Shown: positions 51,036-62,336, counted from the first letter of the stretch. The stretch is DNA of 64,000 nucleotides from Sphaeramia orbicularis (GCF_902148855.1 NC_043972.1:35409496-35473495), one strand, 5' to 3'. Made by a program: numbers and translations. Notes: generated by a model from the letters alone, not told the origin.

Positions 51036-51600
51036 AGTGGGCTGGACCAGTGAAATAATAACATACTGATATATATTCCTTGTTTTAGAGCAAAAAAGTA
51101 AAAATTATGCAATGAAATATTCACATCTACCAACTATCCTTTAAAACAATGTGAGTAACAAACTGAAATTTCTTAAGAAACTCAGTGCAATTTTAACAAT
51201 ATTGTGTATTGGTTATAATTTGCACATATACATTACAACTTACAGATCAGTGGGTCAACAAATGCATAAACATTTAATAACAGACATAATAATGGTAAAC
51301 TTGCACTTCAGACATTTCAAAATGTTCATATTTCTTCAGGTTATTTGTGTTTTTGTGAAATAAAAAATGTAAACATTTTCAAAGAGGAGGAAAATTGGAG
51401 TTGTGAGTATTTATAGGTTATGATAGTATTTTACTGATCTGACCCACTTGAGATTAAATTGATCTATATGAGGAACCTCAACTAAAATAATTAACATCTT
51501 CAGTGTAATTTTTGCATTTCCCAAATGCATCCTGCAGGCTGGATTGGAACCTCTGTTGAGCCAATTTTGGCCCACGGGCTGCATGTTTGACTCCCTGATA
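51036..51600. mobile_element. Decayed hAT element related to 23945-24553
   Basis: It shares GTGGGCTGGACCAGT, AAATAATAACA, TGACCCACTTGAGATTAAAT and a final GGCCCACGGGCTGCATGTTTGAC with the intact copy. The left end is missing and changes are many, so it is older. Confidence 0.65.
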
Positions 51601-51779
51601 CTGCTCTGAAATGGATTTTGGCAACCAAATCAGTAAATTCTCACCTGTTCCAACCTTTTTTGGGTCCAAGTCCATGACCTTTGAAGATGTGGGACTGGAT
51701 TAGAAATCACACATGGAGCTAGTGTTTGTATTTCTTGTGATGCAAAGTCATAAGAGTTGTGATCAACTGATCCTGACTA

Positions 51780-52430
51780 CAGTTCTTTTTGCCTCTGTCC
51801 AGGTTCTGTGCAGTTTCCACAGAACTCGTCCAGAATGTGAGGACTTGTGTCCTCCATGGTGGGGTCCCTCCTGAGCCTGAACTTTAACTTGGCAACAGGC
51901 TCCTCTGCCTTCCCTCCAGTCTGTTATGGAGGCTCCCTCCTCACCAGTCTGCACATGTCACCCTGCCCCCGCAGGTGCACACGCAGATCCACCCAGAGAC
52001 TCTGGGGTCTCTACAGCTGCACCAGGGGAGCCACATCCAGCAGATCATTCAGAAAGATTAAACATTTCACTGGGTTTCAGTTGAAAAGTGGGAGGAATCA
52101 AAGCCCACAGAACAGTTTTTTTTTTCCCCCCCTCACTCTGTTGTCCTGATTGTGTTCTGCAGGCACGTGACCAGTCTTCTCTCCTGTGGTAAGCAACGTC
52201 AGACTACAGACACCTGTGGTCACATGCTGATGTCTGTCCTCTGCAGCTTCAGCCAAGAGAGCACTCTGGGCATTGATGCAGCGTGGGATGTTGAGGAAGA
52301 GGAGGGACACCCGCTGGCCCCTGGGAAAGTGACTGCGGCTCTCCCTCGAAGAAACGCCAGAGGCACTGAAGAGACCCCCCAGTTACCAGGACATCCAGCA
52401 GCTCCTTGAACCTGAATATCCACCCCTGCC
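51780..52430. other. GC-richer segment of unknown origin
   Basis: This stretch stands out from its AT-rich surroundings and has overlapping ORFs of 60-100 codons on both strands (for example 51847-52149 plus). None shows a domain or homology I recognise. It could be a decayed gene, a repeat, or an exon cluster I cannot resolve. Confidence 0.3.
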
Positions 52431-52737
52431 TCATCACATCATTAATGTTTAGTATGTAATTTTGTCAGAGTGCAGGACCTGTGAGTCTGGTCAGGCCTGC
52501 ACCAGGGTTTACCTGGTTTTTTACACTTTTAAATTTTATTCTTTTAATTGTGGCCCCTGGTAACGTCTTGCATTGGGGTCACCTTATACATATGTAAATA
52601 GTTTTAGGATGCTGACATTGGGCCAGTGTTTTTTATGCGTCCTGCATATCTATTTCTCGGGACCATTAGTATTGTTAGTGTAGTTATTTTAACATATTAT
52701 AATCATTATTTGTTGTGCATCAATGTGTCTCCCCTTA

Positions 52738-52755
52738 CCCCCCCCCCCCCCCCCC
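52738..52755. repeat. Poly-C tract
   Basis: About 18 C in a row. Confidence 0.9.
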
Positions 52756-52789
52756 TTTCTCCCCAGTCTTTCTCTTCTCTTTGACCACA

Positions 52790-52925
52790 GCTGGTCAAGG
52801 CGGATGACCATCCTCCAGGAGTCTGGGTCTGCTCGAGGTTTCTGCCTAAAAGGCAGTTTTTCCTCGCCACTGTCACACTTAGTGTTTGCTCCTGGAGGAT
52901 TCTACTGGGTTCTGTAAATTAAGTC
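52790..52925 (+). mobile_element. LINE 3' UTR-like fragment
   Basis: CTGGTCAAGGCGGATGACC, then GTCTGCTCGAGGTTTCTGCC, then GGCAGTTTTTCCTCGCCACT and TACTGGGTTCTGTAAATTAA match the widespread fish L2-type 3' region in order. It is a fragment. Confidence 0.6.
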
Positions 52926-52996
52926 TGAATTGGATTTTATATTTTAATTAAAATTTCTCTCAATTGTTGTTTTTCCAAATTTATTTCATTGCTTAA

Positions 52997-53690
52997 CCCA
53001 TAAATGGGCTCTATGCACAGCCCCACTACTTCCTGAACTTCAGGTGGGTCCTTTATTTCCTGTCTCATTATTGGACACACTGATTAATCCAGGTGTGCCT
53101 AATTAATCAGTAGTTGCAACAAGAGGCAGCAGACACACCTGGATTAATCAGTGTGTCCAATAATGAAAGACAGGAAATAAAGGACCCGCCTGAAGTTCAG
53201 GAAGTAGTGAGGCTGTGCATAGAGTCCATACCCAAACATCCACCACTGACCGAAACTGTCTACAGATCTGAACTGTTTAATACCTGTTGATCCACTAATC
53301 CTAACAATACATATAAGTAATTGGTGTATAATGCAGTTTGTCATCTTTTCATGGTCATCAGCTATGACCCATTAAGATGTTCAGAAGCTTCGTAGTGAAT
53401 GCGGATCACTGTCATTTACAACATTCATTCACCAGTAAAACCCATGGAATTGGATCAGTGACAGCGGACGGACACACTGGGCTTATGTGCAGTTAATGAT
53501 TTAGTTGAAAAAGTCACTTTCTTCAGTTTTGTCTGTTTCTGATATAACCCTCAACTTTACTATGGGCTTTTATGAACATCTACATGATCAGTGAATTAAA
53601 TATATGAAAATATTTGATTTTCACAGAAAAAGCCCCAAATACAGGGGACATTTGGTAACTACAACAAAAGTATCACTGCACCTTTATGGG
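52997..53690 (-). repeat. TTAA-flanked MITE family, copy G, carrying a hairpin insert
   Basis: It begins TTAA (52993-52996) CCCATAAAT, is interrupted by the palindrome at 53006-53227, then resumes ACCCAAACATCCACCACTGACC and runs through the family landmarks in reverse to CTTTATGGG at 53690. Without the insert it is about 470 bp. Confidence 0.75.
53006..53227. mobile_element. Palindromic (foldback) MITE, 222 bp
   Basis: Left arm 53006-53105 starts GGGCTCTATGCACAGCC. The right arm, to 53227, ends GGCTGTGCATAGAGTCC. The arms are inverted copies with only a few mismatches over about 95 bp, leaving a short loop near 53105-53125. It would fold into a long hairpin. It encodes nothing. Confidence 0.85.
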
Positions 53691-54440
53691 TTACAACAAT
53701 GGCCACCAAGGTTTATACTCAATAAATCGGTTAAATGTGCAGTATTTTTCATGTGTGATGTCTTAAGTGTAACAAATTTTACAAAATCACAAAGTATTGG
53801 ATATTGAATAGGGTGACATCAGCTAAATTGGGCCACTTTTTGGTTAATCACTCAGGAAAATTTTAAAAAGCTATGTATTTCACTGAATTATGTTTTTGTA
53901 GGAAATAAGGAAGGTATCAAATATTTTTGTGTAGAATTGGTGAAATATTATTCGGGTCCTATAGCTTTTGAAACATCAGCTGTCCCACATTTTTCAGATG
54001 AGCTGTCTTCAGGTAAAATGAGACACTGAAGTTGCAAAGCACAATAGAGTAATGTTTAATAAAACAGTCAAATTAATGTTAATGTTAAAACAGATGACAT
54101 TATATTAAGATATTATCATACTTCAGTAATTCATAACTTTATACTGAGCTGAATCGTCCAGTAACATTGTATGCATGGGTGGATGTGAGGTGATGGGGCT
54201 CCTCCACTGTTCTTAAGTGTCTGTGTGACAGAGTTTAACAAGCAGATCAGTGGGTTCACTGGGTGGTTTCAGAGTGTTAAGTATGTAAACACAGTAAGAC
54301 AATTGACTACAGCAATTTAATATTGGAACATGTAACTTTACTTCAGTACAACGAATTTATCAAGCAAGTTAAGTTATGTGTTGACATATCACAAATCAAA
54401 ACAGCATAAATTGGACTAAATTACAAAGGGGGAAAGTGGT

Positions 54441-54540
54441 CAAATGAAGAGCCCTTTGAGAGCCAAAATGAGCCGGCTCTTCTAGGTGAACTGAGCCAAA
54501 TGTACCGGATCACTGAGAAGAGCTGAAACTCCCATCACTA
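54441..54540. mobile_element. hAT terminal fragment
   Basis: GAGCCAAAATGAGCCGGCTC, then TAGGTGAACTGAGCCAAATG and GCTGAAACTCCCATCACTAC form the recognisable end of a fish hAT element with CAGTGATGGGA-type termini. The other end is not seen. Confidence 0.55.
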
Positions 54541-55099
54541 CTCTGGAAGTGCTGAGAGTCCGATTTTGGGAAAGGTGAGAGGGACGGGATAGATCAAACC
54601 ATTTTCGAGGCGTGGGGGGGGGGGCTGTATTAATGTTATTATGTTTCAACCATTAACTGTATATGGTTTTGACATTTTCCCAGCTTGTTACAAATGAATA
54701 TAAAATAGAAAAAAAATAAAATCTCTTAAATTTTGAGGAATGCTAGAATTCAACTTAAGGGTGCTTTAGGACCTCCAAAAACGGGCTAGAAACGCCACTG
54801 GTTATTCTCATGCATAGTCCATTAGAGTGTTTGCATGTTCTGTATGTAGGGTAATGCAGATGTTTCGACCTTGAGCTGTGAACAGATGTTAGAGCAGGTG
54901 ATGCTGACAGAGCAGTAGAGGGCGGTATGAGACAAAACACACACAAACACACATATTTATTTATTTATTTATTTTTTTAGAGCTAATTGGGGAACAGCTA
55001 CAGATTGGGTTAAAACTATGTTTATAGATGTAAAAAGTTGTTTTCCTTTGAACCACACATTATTTAAGATGATGCTGAGCTGATGCAGTGATGCTGAGG

Positions 55100-55386
55100 G
55101 AAGCACCACATGCTCCTGTTTTTAGTTTGTAGTGCAGGAGCTTTAGATGGAGGTGATGAAGAGCAGCCCCTCCTCCCTCCTCCCTCTTCTGTCTTCTCTC
55201 CTCCCTCACCTCGACACGGTGTCTCCAGCTCAGTCCCCGGTGCCTGCTTCACCCTCCTACCTCAGTGGCCTTAAATCAGCGTCAAACCCAAGACCCGAAA
55301 TCTCATCATCATCATCATCATCATCAGCTTGTGGAGCAACGAGGATGTCTTCAGCACAAACCTCCTCATAAAGTCAACTAGTTAAG
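55100..55386 (+). other. atp8b2: Probable non-coding first exon of atp8b2 (form 1)
   Basis: C/T-rich leader-like sequence with a (TCA)n run, ending GTTAAG with donor GTAAGC at 55387. The next good acceptor is CTCTCTGCAG before 58039, whose exon carries the MFRKRPPP start. The left edge is uncertain. Confidence 0.45.
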
Positions 55387-55825
55387 GTAAGCGGTGTTTC
55401 CTGTGCTCTTATGGATGTGCAGCCTTTGGCTTCATCAGCTGAATATCCACTTTACTCATGTGCTCCTATCACCGCATCGGCGTTGGAAGTTCCACCACAG
55501 CCGCTAAAATAACCCGCATACAGTCACTACAGTTACTTTGTGCGGCTGATTTTCAGTCTCCCACCTTTGGTGCTGGAGAAGTTTTTGTAGTTCGTTATTA
55601 GTCACAGCATTTCCTCAAACTCATTGTGAAAGTCTGAATTGAAACCAGTCTAAGTTCACTTTAAACAGAACTTCCTTTAACGAAAAGCACAAGCCTCCTT
55701 TACAACTGATAAAAACGCATGATTTTTATCTTTACAAGAGTTTTTCAAGGCTTGTTGTTCTTTGTTTGCACTTAGTATCTTGATCTCTAATTTCGTTTCA
55801 TTCAGTTGTCATATGGCTGCCACAC

Positions 55826-55828
<3 letters not shown>

Positions 55829-55882
<54 letters not shown>

Positions 55883-56057
55883 TGATGATGATGATGATGA
55901 TAACAATAATGATGATGATAATAATAATTGATTTGTTTGATGTATTTATTTCGAATATGAATGTCAAAACAGAATAAAATAAACAAAGCACTAAACATAA
56001 AACACATAATACATATTCGAAAAGGAGTAAGATAATAATAATAATAATAACAATAAC

Positions 56058-56095
<38 letters not shown>

Positions 56096-56096
56096 G
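55829..56096. repeat. (AAT)n and (ATG)n triplet microsatellites
   Basis: Two tracts, 55829-55930 (AAT passing into ATG and back) and 56033-56096 (AAT), lie in the first intron of atp8b2. A short (CAT)n is at 56161-56181. Confidence 0.95.
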
Positions 56097-56181
56097 CAAA
56101 TGGAACTGATGAGGTCTCTTGGATGAGAGACGGATGAATGATGAGAACTTATACAGACAATAATCATCATCATCATCATCA

Positions 56182-57417
56182 TATATCATTTAAAGGTGTG
56201 TTTCAAAACATACACCCTCTTTCAAGAATCAGATCAATTAAGCAATACAATAATAGCTTACACATAATTCACAAACTATTACAAATATGAAATAAAATAA
56301 ATAGACCAGTTGGAAAGAGTTTTGAGGTGTAATTCAATAATGCGAAGAGAGTCTATAGTGCTGTTATTTACCTATATTTGCACTGGTCCCATTGTATTGC
56401 AAAAAAACCCATCAGAACCTATGTGATTATAATGGGAAGACTGGATTAGGTCAGTTTAGTGCACCTCACACATAAGCCTGTCTATAATTATGTCTATCAT
56501 CATGAATATGAATATATCCATTCTGTTGTCAGAGCATATTTATTACACATGGGCTCTCTTGTCTTTTTGTGTTCATTTTACGACAGTAGATATTACAGCC
56601 AGTGTTATTAGTGTTTATTACTGTCATAATTAAAACAGGGAGAAAGAACTTAAAAACCACTGAGATTACCACAAATTCATTTTGACTCCTTCAGACACAC
56701 AATAGTATTATAAGAAGTGTTTGTTTTTCTGGTGTAAATGTTGTTTAGTGTTGCATTTCATCGCCATACTTTTCATTAGGGATCGTTGTTGTCACAAATA
56801 ACAAAAACACATGTTCTTGTGAGACAAAGAAGCCTAAAAAGGTGATGAGATATTCAGTACGCCTTTCGTCCCCTGACAGTTGGGTTTATGTCACAAGGGC
56901 ATTGTGGGTCCATGGTAGGGTTATGGAAGCCGCTATAGTCACACATGGAGCATGAGACAGAGAGACAGGAATGTGACAACCGAAACACTGAAGAGAGTAG
57001 AGAGGTGAGAAGACATGGCAAACAAATCTGTCACACTCTAAAGATGCGGTATAAATAGTGTAGAAATTGAAGAGAGAGCACACAGTAAAAGACAAGAGTG
57101 TATGACAGGGCAAGAGACGACACTGGAAACTGTAGCTGAAAGCCGATCGGCCCAATTCACATGGAGAGAGGAGTATTGATCGGAGGCTCGCTGCCTCAGG
57201 CCCCTGTCTGCCATACTGTTTGTGTCTTCTAGTATGCACTACAAAACCAACACAAAGAGGGAGAACGCTGCTTTTCTGCAACTTCATCCCTCAGTCTGTC
57301 TCTCCATTACTTAGCGGAGATAAAATACAGTGAGCGCAAGCAGTGAGGTGTGTAATATTAACAGGTCAGCATAAATGCAACAGACGAATAAGGAGTGAGG
57401 GAAAAGTGAGAGAATGT
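56182..57417. other. atp8b2 5' intron, nothing recognised
   Basis: No exon or mobile element identified. A 133-codon minus-strand frame at 56886-57287 has no recognisable domain. Confidence 0.45.
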
Positions 57418-57564
57418 GCAGAGGAGAGGAGAGGAGAGGAGAGGAGAGGAGAGGAGAGGAGAGGAGAGGAGAAGAGAAGAGAAGAGAAGAGAAGAGAAGA
57501 GAAGAGAAGAGAAGAGAAGAGAAGAGAAGAGAAGAGAAGAGAAGAGAAGAGAAGAGAAGAGAAG
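57418..57564. repeat. Polypurine (GAGAG/GAGAA)n minisatellite
   Basis: About 29 tandem 5-mers. The first block is GAGAGGAGAG type and the second GAAGAGAAGA type. One strand is purely A/G for about 147 bp. Confidence 0.95.
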
Positions 57565-58038
57565 GGGGTTTTGCTGTGCTGTGAGTCCGGCAGAGGAGAA
57601 AATGCTGCTCCATTACTCTTCCTCTTTGTGGATTGGAGGACACTGACAGTGGATCTGGCCCAGTCACTGGTCCCCAGACGCTGTGTGCCACAGAGACAGA
57701 TGTAGCTTTCTGCTGAATGTCATTTCCTCATTATGGTTTGAACAGACTAGAGACGCTCTGGTGTGTGTTAGTGTGTGTGCTGTTGTGATACTTGAGTGAT
57801 TTTTATCATTTCTCTGTGAAGAAAATAAATGTTTTTCACCCACCCCTGAAACTAATGGAGGTAAATGACAGAGTTAATCACTGGCTGTTTCTTACATTTT
57901 ATCTCAGAAGAAAATACCTGTGATGCATGTTTTCAATACTCCCACCATCTTTTTTCTGAGTCTTTCTCCCTCTGTCCTTTCTTCCTTAAAGCCAATTACT
58001 CAGATGTCTCCTTATCCTGGTCTTGGTTCTCTCTGCAG

Positions 58039-58106
58039 ATAGTCCCATGGGCCATAGCAGAAGGAAGCCGGTAGAGTGGAGATGTTCAGAAAGAGACCTC
58101 CTCCAG
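58039..58106 (+). CDS. atp8b2: atp8b2 alternative coding first exon (MFRKRPPP)
   Basis: ATP8B2 is a P4-ATPase that flips phosphatidylcholine inward at the plasma membrane with a CDC50 partner. The exon has acceptor CTGCAG, a short leader, ATG at 58082-58084 and eight codons MFRKRPPP plus one base. The donor is AG|GCAAGT, the usual form of a GC-AG intron. Human ATP8B2 starts MAVCAKKRPP then EEERRARAND (from memory), so KRPP followed by a phase-1 junction fits exactly. If the GC donor is not used, the frame stops two codons later. Downstream exons lie beyond the window. Confidence 0.6.
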
Positions 58107-58413
58107 GCAAGTAGATGACCCTGAACACATGTATCACCCACCAGACTCTTGCTATTAATTTAAATAAATGGCTGCATTTGGATAGCACTTAAGCACATCA
58201 CCTTATAGGTATAGGTGTACACAGGATGGAAGGAGGATGTAGGTTTCTAATTGGATTTGGCGCACCAAGTGTTGAGGTGTTCAGGAATGTTATTTCAAGT
58301 ACAAGTGTGTAGACAGTCACATGTTAACTGTACTCAACCAGTCAAAACTTTTCCATATACAAATGTCATTTCTGGAGACACTGGAACATGATCTAAAATG
58401 CAGTACAAATTAA

Positions 58414-58988
58414 AGGGGTCATATTTTGCTAAACCCACTTTTATCAGTCTGTGGTATATTTATTTGTGTATTTGGACCCTAATAGTTCAAAAAGTTTGAA
58501 TTTGAACTCTCCACATGCTGCAAAGCTATCTTTATATTCATTTTGGCAGAAATTGAGTGGATTCTACAACCTGTTTTAACTCCTGCTTAATTTGTTACAT
58601 CTATAACTAGTTGCGTCATGACATTTGCACATATAAGGTCAAGACTTCCGACGAACATTTCTCTGAGTACGACATAACTGTTTATCAGCAGCAGCGATTG
58701 TAGTCCATACTGAAAATATGTCTAAACTTCGAGCTGATTACCTAAAATGTTCAATTGTTGGTTGAACGGCACAGAGCGGCACAGCCTACAACCTAGAGGG
58801 GTTGGGGCCTGAAGTGGCTCATTTGCATTTAAAGGGCCAGCGCTCAAAATGACCTTCCTGGTGTCATTACTTGGAAATAGGGTTGAAGATGGACCTGTGG
58901 AGTTGAATTAATGAAGAATTCAGACCCAAGCATAGCATTTACAGTTTATGTAGACCACAGGGGAATGTTTTAAAATGCATTATTCCTT
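58414..58988. mobile_element. TTAA-flanked MITE with AGGGGTCATATTTTGC end
   Basis: Left TTAA (58410-58413) AGGGGTCATATTTTGC; right GCATTATTCCTT then TTAA (58989-58992). The ends are imperfectly inverted. AGGGGTCATATTATGC is a common start of fish repeats. No transposase. Confidence 0.6.
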
Positions 58989-59084
58989 TTAAAAACAGCA
59001 AAATGCCACTCCTTTAAAATGTTTTTTTTTTTTAAAGCTGCAATGAGCTGAATCTAAGGGAAAAGAATGTGAGAAAAGAGAATA

Positions 59085-59726
<642 letters not shown>

Positions 59727-59728
59727 TA

Positions 59729-60609
59729 CAGGGTGGGGAAGCAAAATTTGCAATGAACATTTAGTTGTTTTTTCTCAACAGGCACCACGTCAATTGTTTT
59801 GAAACCAAACATATATTGATGTCATAATCATACCTAACACTATTATCCATACCTTTACAGAAACTTTTGCCTATATGAGTAATCAGGAAAGCAAACGTCA
59901 AAGAGTGTGTGATTTGCTGAATGCACTCGTCACACCAAAGGAGATTTCAAAAATAGTTGGAGTGTCCATAAAGACTGTTTATAATGTAAAGAAGAGAATG
60001 ACTATGAGCAAAACTATTACAAGAAAGTCTGGAAGTGGAGGAAATGTACCAAAGCTTTTATTAAAGCTCTCAAATCCAAAATCCTAAAGGATCCAACCAA
60101 ATCCTTGAGAAAAATGGCAATTGAACTTGAGGTAGACAACAAGACCGTTAGAAATGCAGTAAAATATGATTTGAAGTTAAAATCTTACACAAGAACACCA
60201 AAACACTTGTTGACAACAGCAACAAATCCAACTTTAGCAATTTTTGGGAATCATGTTTATGGCCGCCTTCTAGCCCAGATCTAAACCCTCTGGATTCTGC
60301 TATTTGGGGCATTTTAGAACATGCTACCAATAGAACATCACACAGCAATGTCGACTTTCTTAAAGATACTATTAAAGAAGAATGGGAGAAGTTGTCACCC
60401 GAATATTTGAGGAACACTTGCGCAAGTTTCAGGAAGCGTGTGAAGGCAGTTATTGAGAAAGAAGGAGGACACATAGAATAAAAACATTTTCTATTATGTC
60501 AATTTTCTTGTTGCAAAATAAATTCTCATGACTTTCAATAAACTAAATGGTCATACACTGTCTTTCAATCCCTGCCTCAAAATATTGTAAATTTTGCTTC
60601 CCCACCCTG
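59729..60609 (+). mobile_element. Tc1-like transposon with decayed, internally deleted transposase
   Basis: Inverted ends CAGGGTGGGGAAGCAAAATT, flanked by TA (59727-59728, 60610-60611). The transposase starts at 59875: MSNQESKRQRVCDLLNALVT, then the HTH KEISKIVGVSIKTVYNVKKR. A frame change follows near GGNVPK; KILKDPTKSLRKMAIELEVD and its following residues are then readable. An internal deletion removes the first two catalytic Asp. The end survives: PPSSPDLNPLDSAIWGILEH with the final Glu, to the stop near 60479. It cannot be autonomous. Confidence 0.88.
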
Positions 60610-61049
60610 TATATATATTCTCTCTTTCCACATAAAAAGAATAAATCCAGAAACCAGGGAAAGGTGTACTTCTCATACTCACTCCAATATGCTGAAAAAT
60701 CATTGTGGAATTTTATCCATTGTTACCGAAAACACTGCAGCTTTTACTTTTTTTTATTATAGGTACAAAGAAAGATTTTCAGCATTTCCATTGTCCAACA
60801 AATGGTATTTTGTAAATATAAAGAGATTTACATTTTGACACCTGAAATGTACTAAAAAAGCTGATACAGAGGCATGTTTATCACTTTATTACGTGGGTTT
60901 TCCTTTTTATTACACTGTTTAATCAATTTGAACTGAAGATAGTAATGAATGCACCTTTGGGACTAGATTAGATAAGACTAGATAAGACTTCATGATGTCC
61001 ATACATTTTCAGTAGAGGACAGATGAGGATTGCGGACAGGACAGTTGGA

Positions 61050-61055
<6 letters not shown>

Positions 61056-61114
<59 letters not shown>
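61056..61114. repeat. (CA)n microsatellite
   Basis: About 29 CA units with one early interruption. Confidence 0.95.
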
Positions 61115-61116
<2 letters not shown>

Positions 61117-61639
61117 GACTATGAAAACACACTGTTGTAAATCATGCAGAATCAGACCTGGTATCAGCCTGATGAAATAGCCACATACTTCCCTGGAACA
61201 GATGTTGACGTCTTTGTGCTTCAGTGAGGTTGTTTACATGACCTCAGTGATCTGCTGATACTTGGGAATAATCAGATAATTGTAATAATTGGATGTGACA
61301 CTTTTACACACACTTTGGAAATGTGATAAACCTGGTTTAGACGTTTCAGATATTTTGCGTAACACATTGTCAGTTTCATTGTTTTCACAGTTCATGATTA
61401 ATTACCATTAAATAGACTGTACCATCATTAACTGGATCATCATCAGATAATAGAATTTCAGCTATGGCTCAGCAATTGTTGAGCTGTATGATGTATTTTG
61501 TATTTTTTTATGAAGGTGCAGTAATGTGCACCTATAATGTGTCTGAGAAGTATGTGCTTAGTGTGTGCCCAATGTAATTTCAGAAAAACACACATACACA
61601 CATTTGTGGAGTGTGTGTATCAGCATGTGCTGCACACTA

Positions 61640-61920
61640 CTTAATGTATCGATTCGGCACGAGGCCTGTCGTGCAGCACGTGCTCGGTCACCTGCCGGCC
61701 TGCCCACTGCAGTGCACCTTTATCTCCTGAAACGTGTAGGAAACAAGAACACTGCACGAGCCATTTTGGATCCGAACCTCGGTCGCAGGCTGCGGTCTGC
61801 CTCTTACTGTGAAGATCCAACATGGCGCCCAGTTTCCAGAATGTGGGAAAATCCTGCGGATGCGGTTGCCATGGTAACCTCCTCACGCTCCTCGTTTGTG
61901 CGGTTACGTAATGCCTAAGT
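61640..61920 (+). promoter_or_regulatory. atp8b2: CpG-rich promoter of atp8b2 form 2 with RFX X-box
   Basis: CpG density is the highest in the window. GTTGCCATGGTAAC at 61865-61878 is a near-perfect inverted X-box for RFX factors. CCAACATGGCGCC near 61808 and GCCATTTTGG near 61759 resemble YY1 sites on opposite strands. The element lies about 430 bp upstream of the MTVAKD start codon. The promoter role is inferred. Confidence 0.55.
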
Positions 61921-62199
61921 GTGTTTATGTTGTGGAGGAGACTTGTAAGAAGATGCAGACTTTGCACTTGGGGCCGTAATTTATCGATTAGTCTGCCGTG
62001 GTCCATAATGGATGTGTACTTGTACTTTTATCGATAGGTTTAGAAAACTTCTGTGTAGGTTTATAAAAGAACACTGAGCATTTATTTTAAGGACCTTTAA
62101 TCAGAGTTTGTGGCCAATAGATTAACTGAGAGGGTATTGATCTGTTAGGAAGATAAACCCGAGTGTTTCCACGGCTCGAGGAGAGAAAAGGAGGAAGGG

Positions 62200-62336
62200 A
62201 TGGACCGACGGTGTGCGCGTGTACGTGTGCGCGTGTTCGTGGGAGACGGAGCAGAGATGGGACAGAGCTCTGTTACTCCAACTTGACTGAAGATGTGGCG
62301 ATGATCCGTCCTGGAAACAGCGCACATCTGAGTTAA
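62200..62336 (+). promoter_or_regulatory. Upstream ORFs in the atp8b2 form 2 leader
   Basis: ATG at 62200 opens a frame of 28 codons ending in TGA at 62284-62286, with an in-frame second ATG at 62257. ATG 62293 gives M-W-R-stop, and ATG 62301, overlapping its stop, gives an 11-codon ORF ending at 62336, 9 bases before the main ATG. Whether they are transcribed depends on the start site. Confidence 0.5.

Noticed and set aside
51780-52430. HAX1 homologue, expected from human gene order near AQP10
   Set aside because: No HAX1-like acidic stretch or conserved C-terminal motif is visible in any frame.
55147-55371. 74-codon ORF MEVMKSSPSS
   Set aside because: It lies in what looks like a non-coding first exon of atp8b2, is S/P-rich from a CT-rich leader, and has no homologue I know.
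55809-56189. Minus-strand ORFs of poly-I/Y/L and plus-strand poly-I/M
   Set aside because: They are translations of AAT and ATG microsatellites.
56886-57287. 133-codon minus-strand ORF
   Set aside because: No recognisable motif, no splice context, and an intronic position. Chance is the best reading.
57311-57705. 120-126-codon ORFs on both strands of R/E/G or L/S repeats
   Set aside because: They are translations of the purine 5-mer array. There is no gene evidence.
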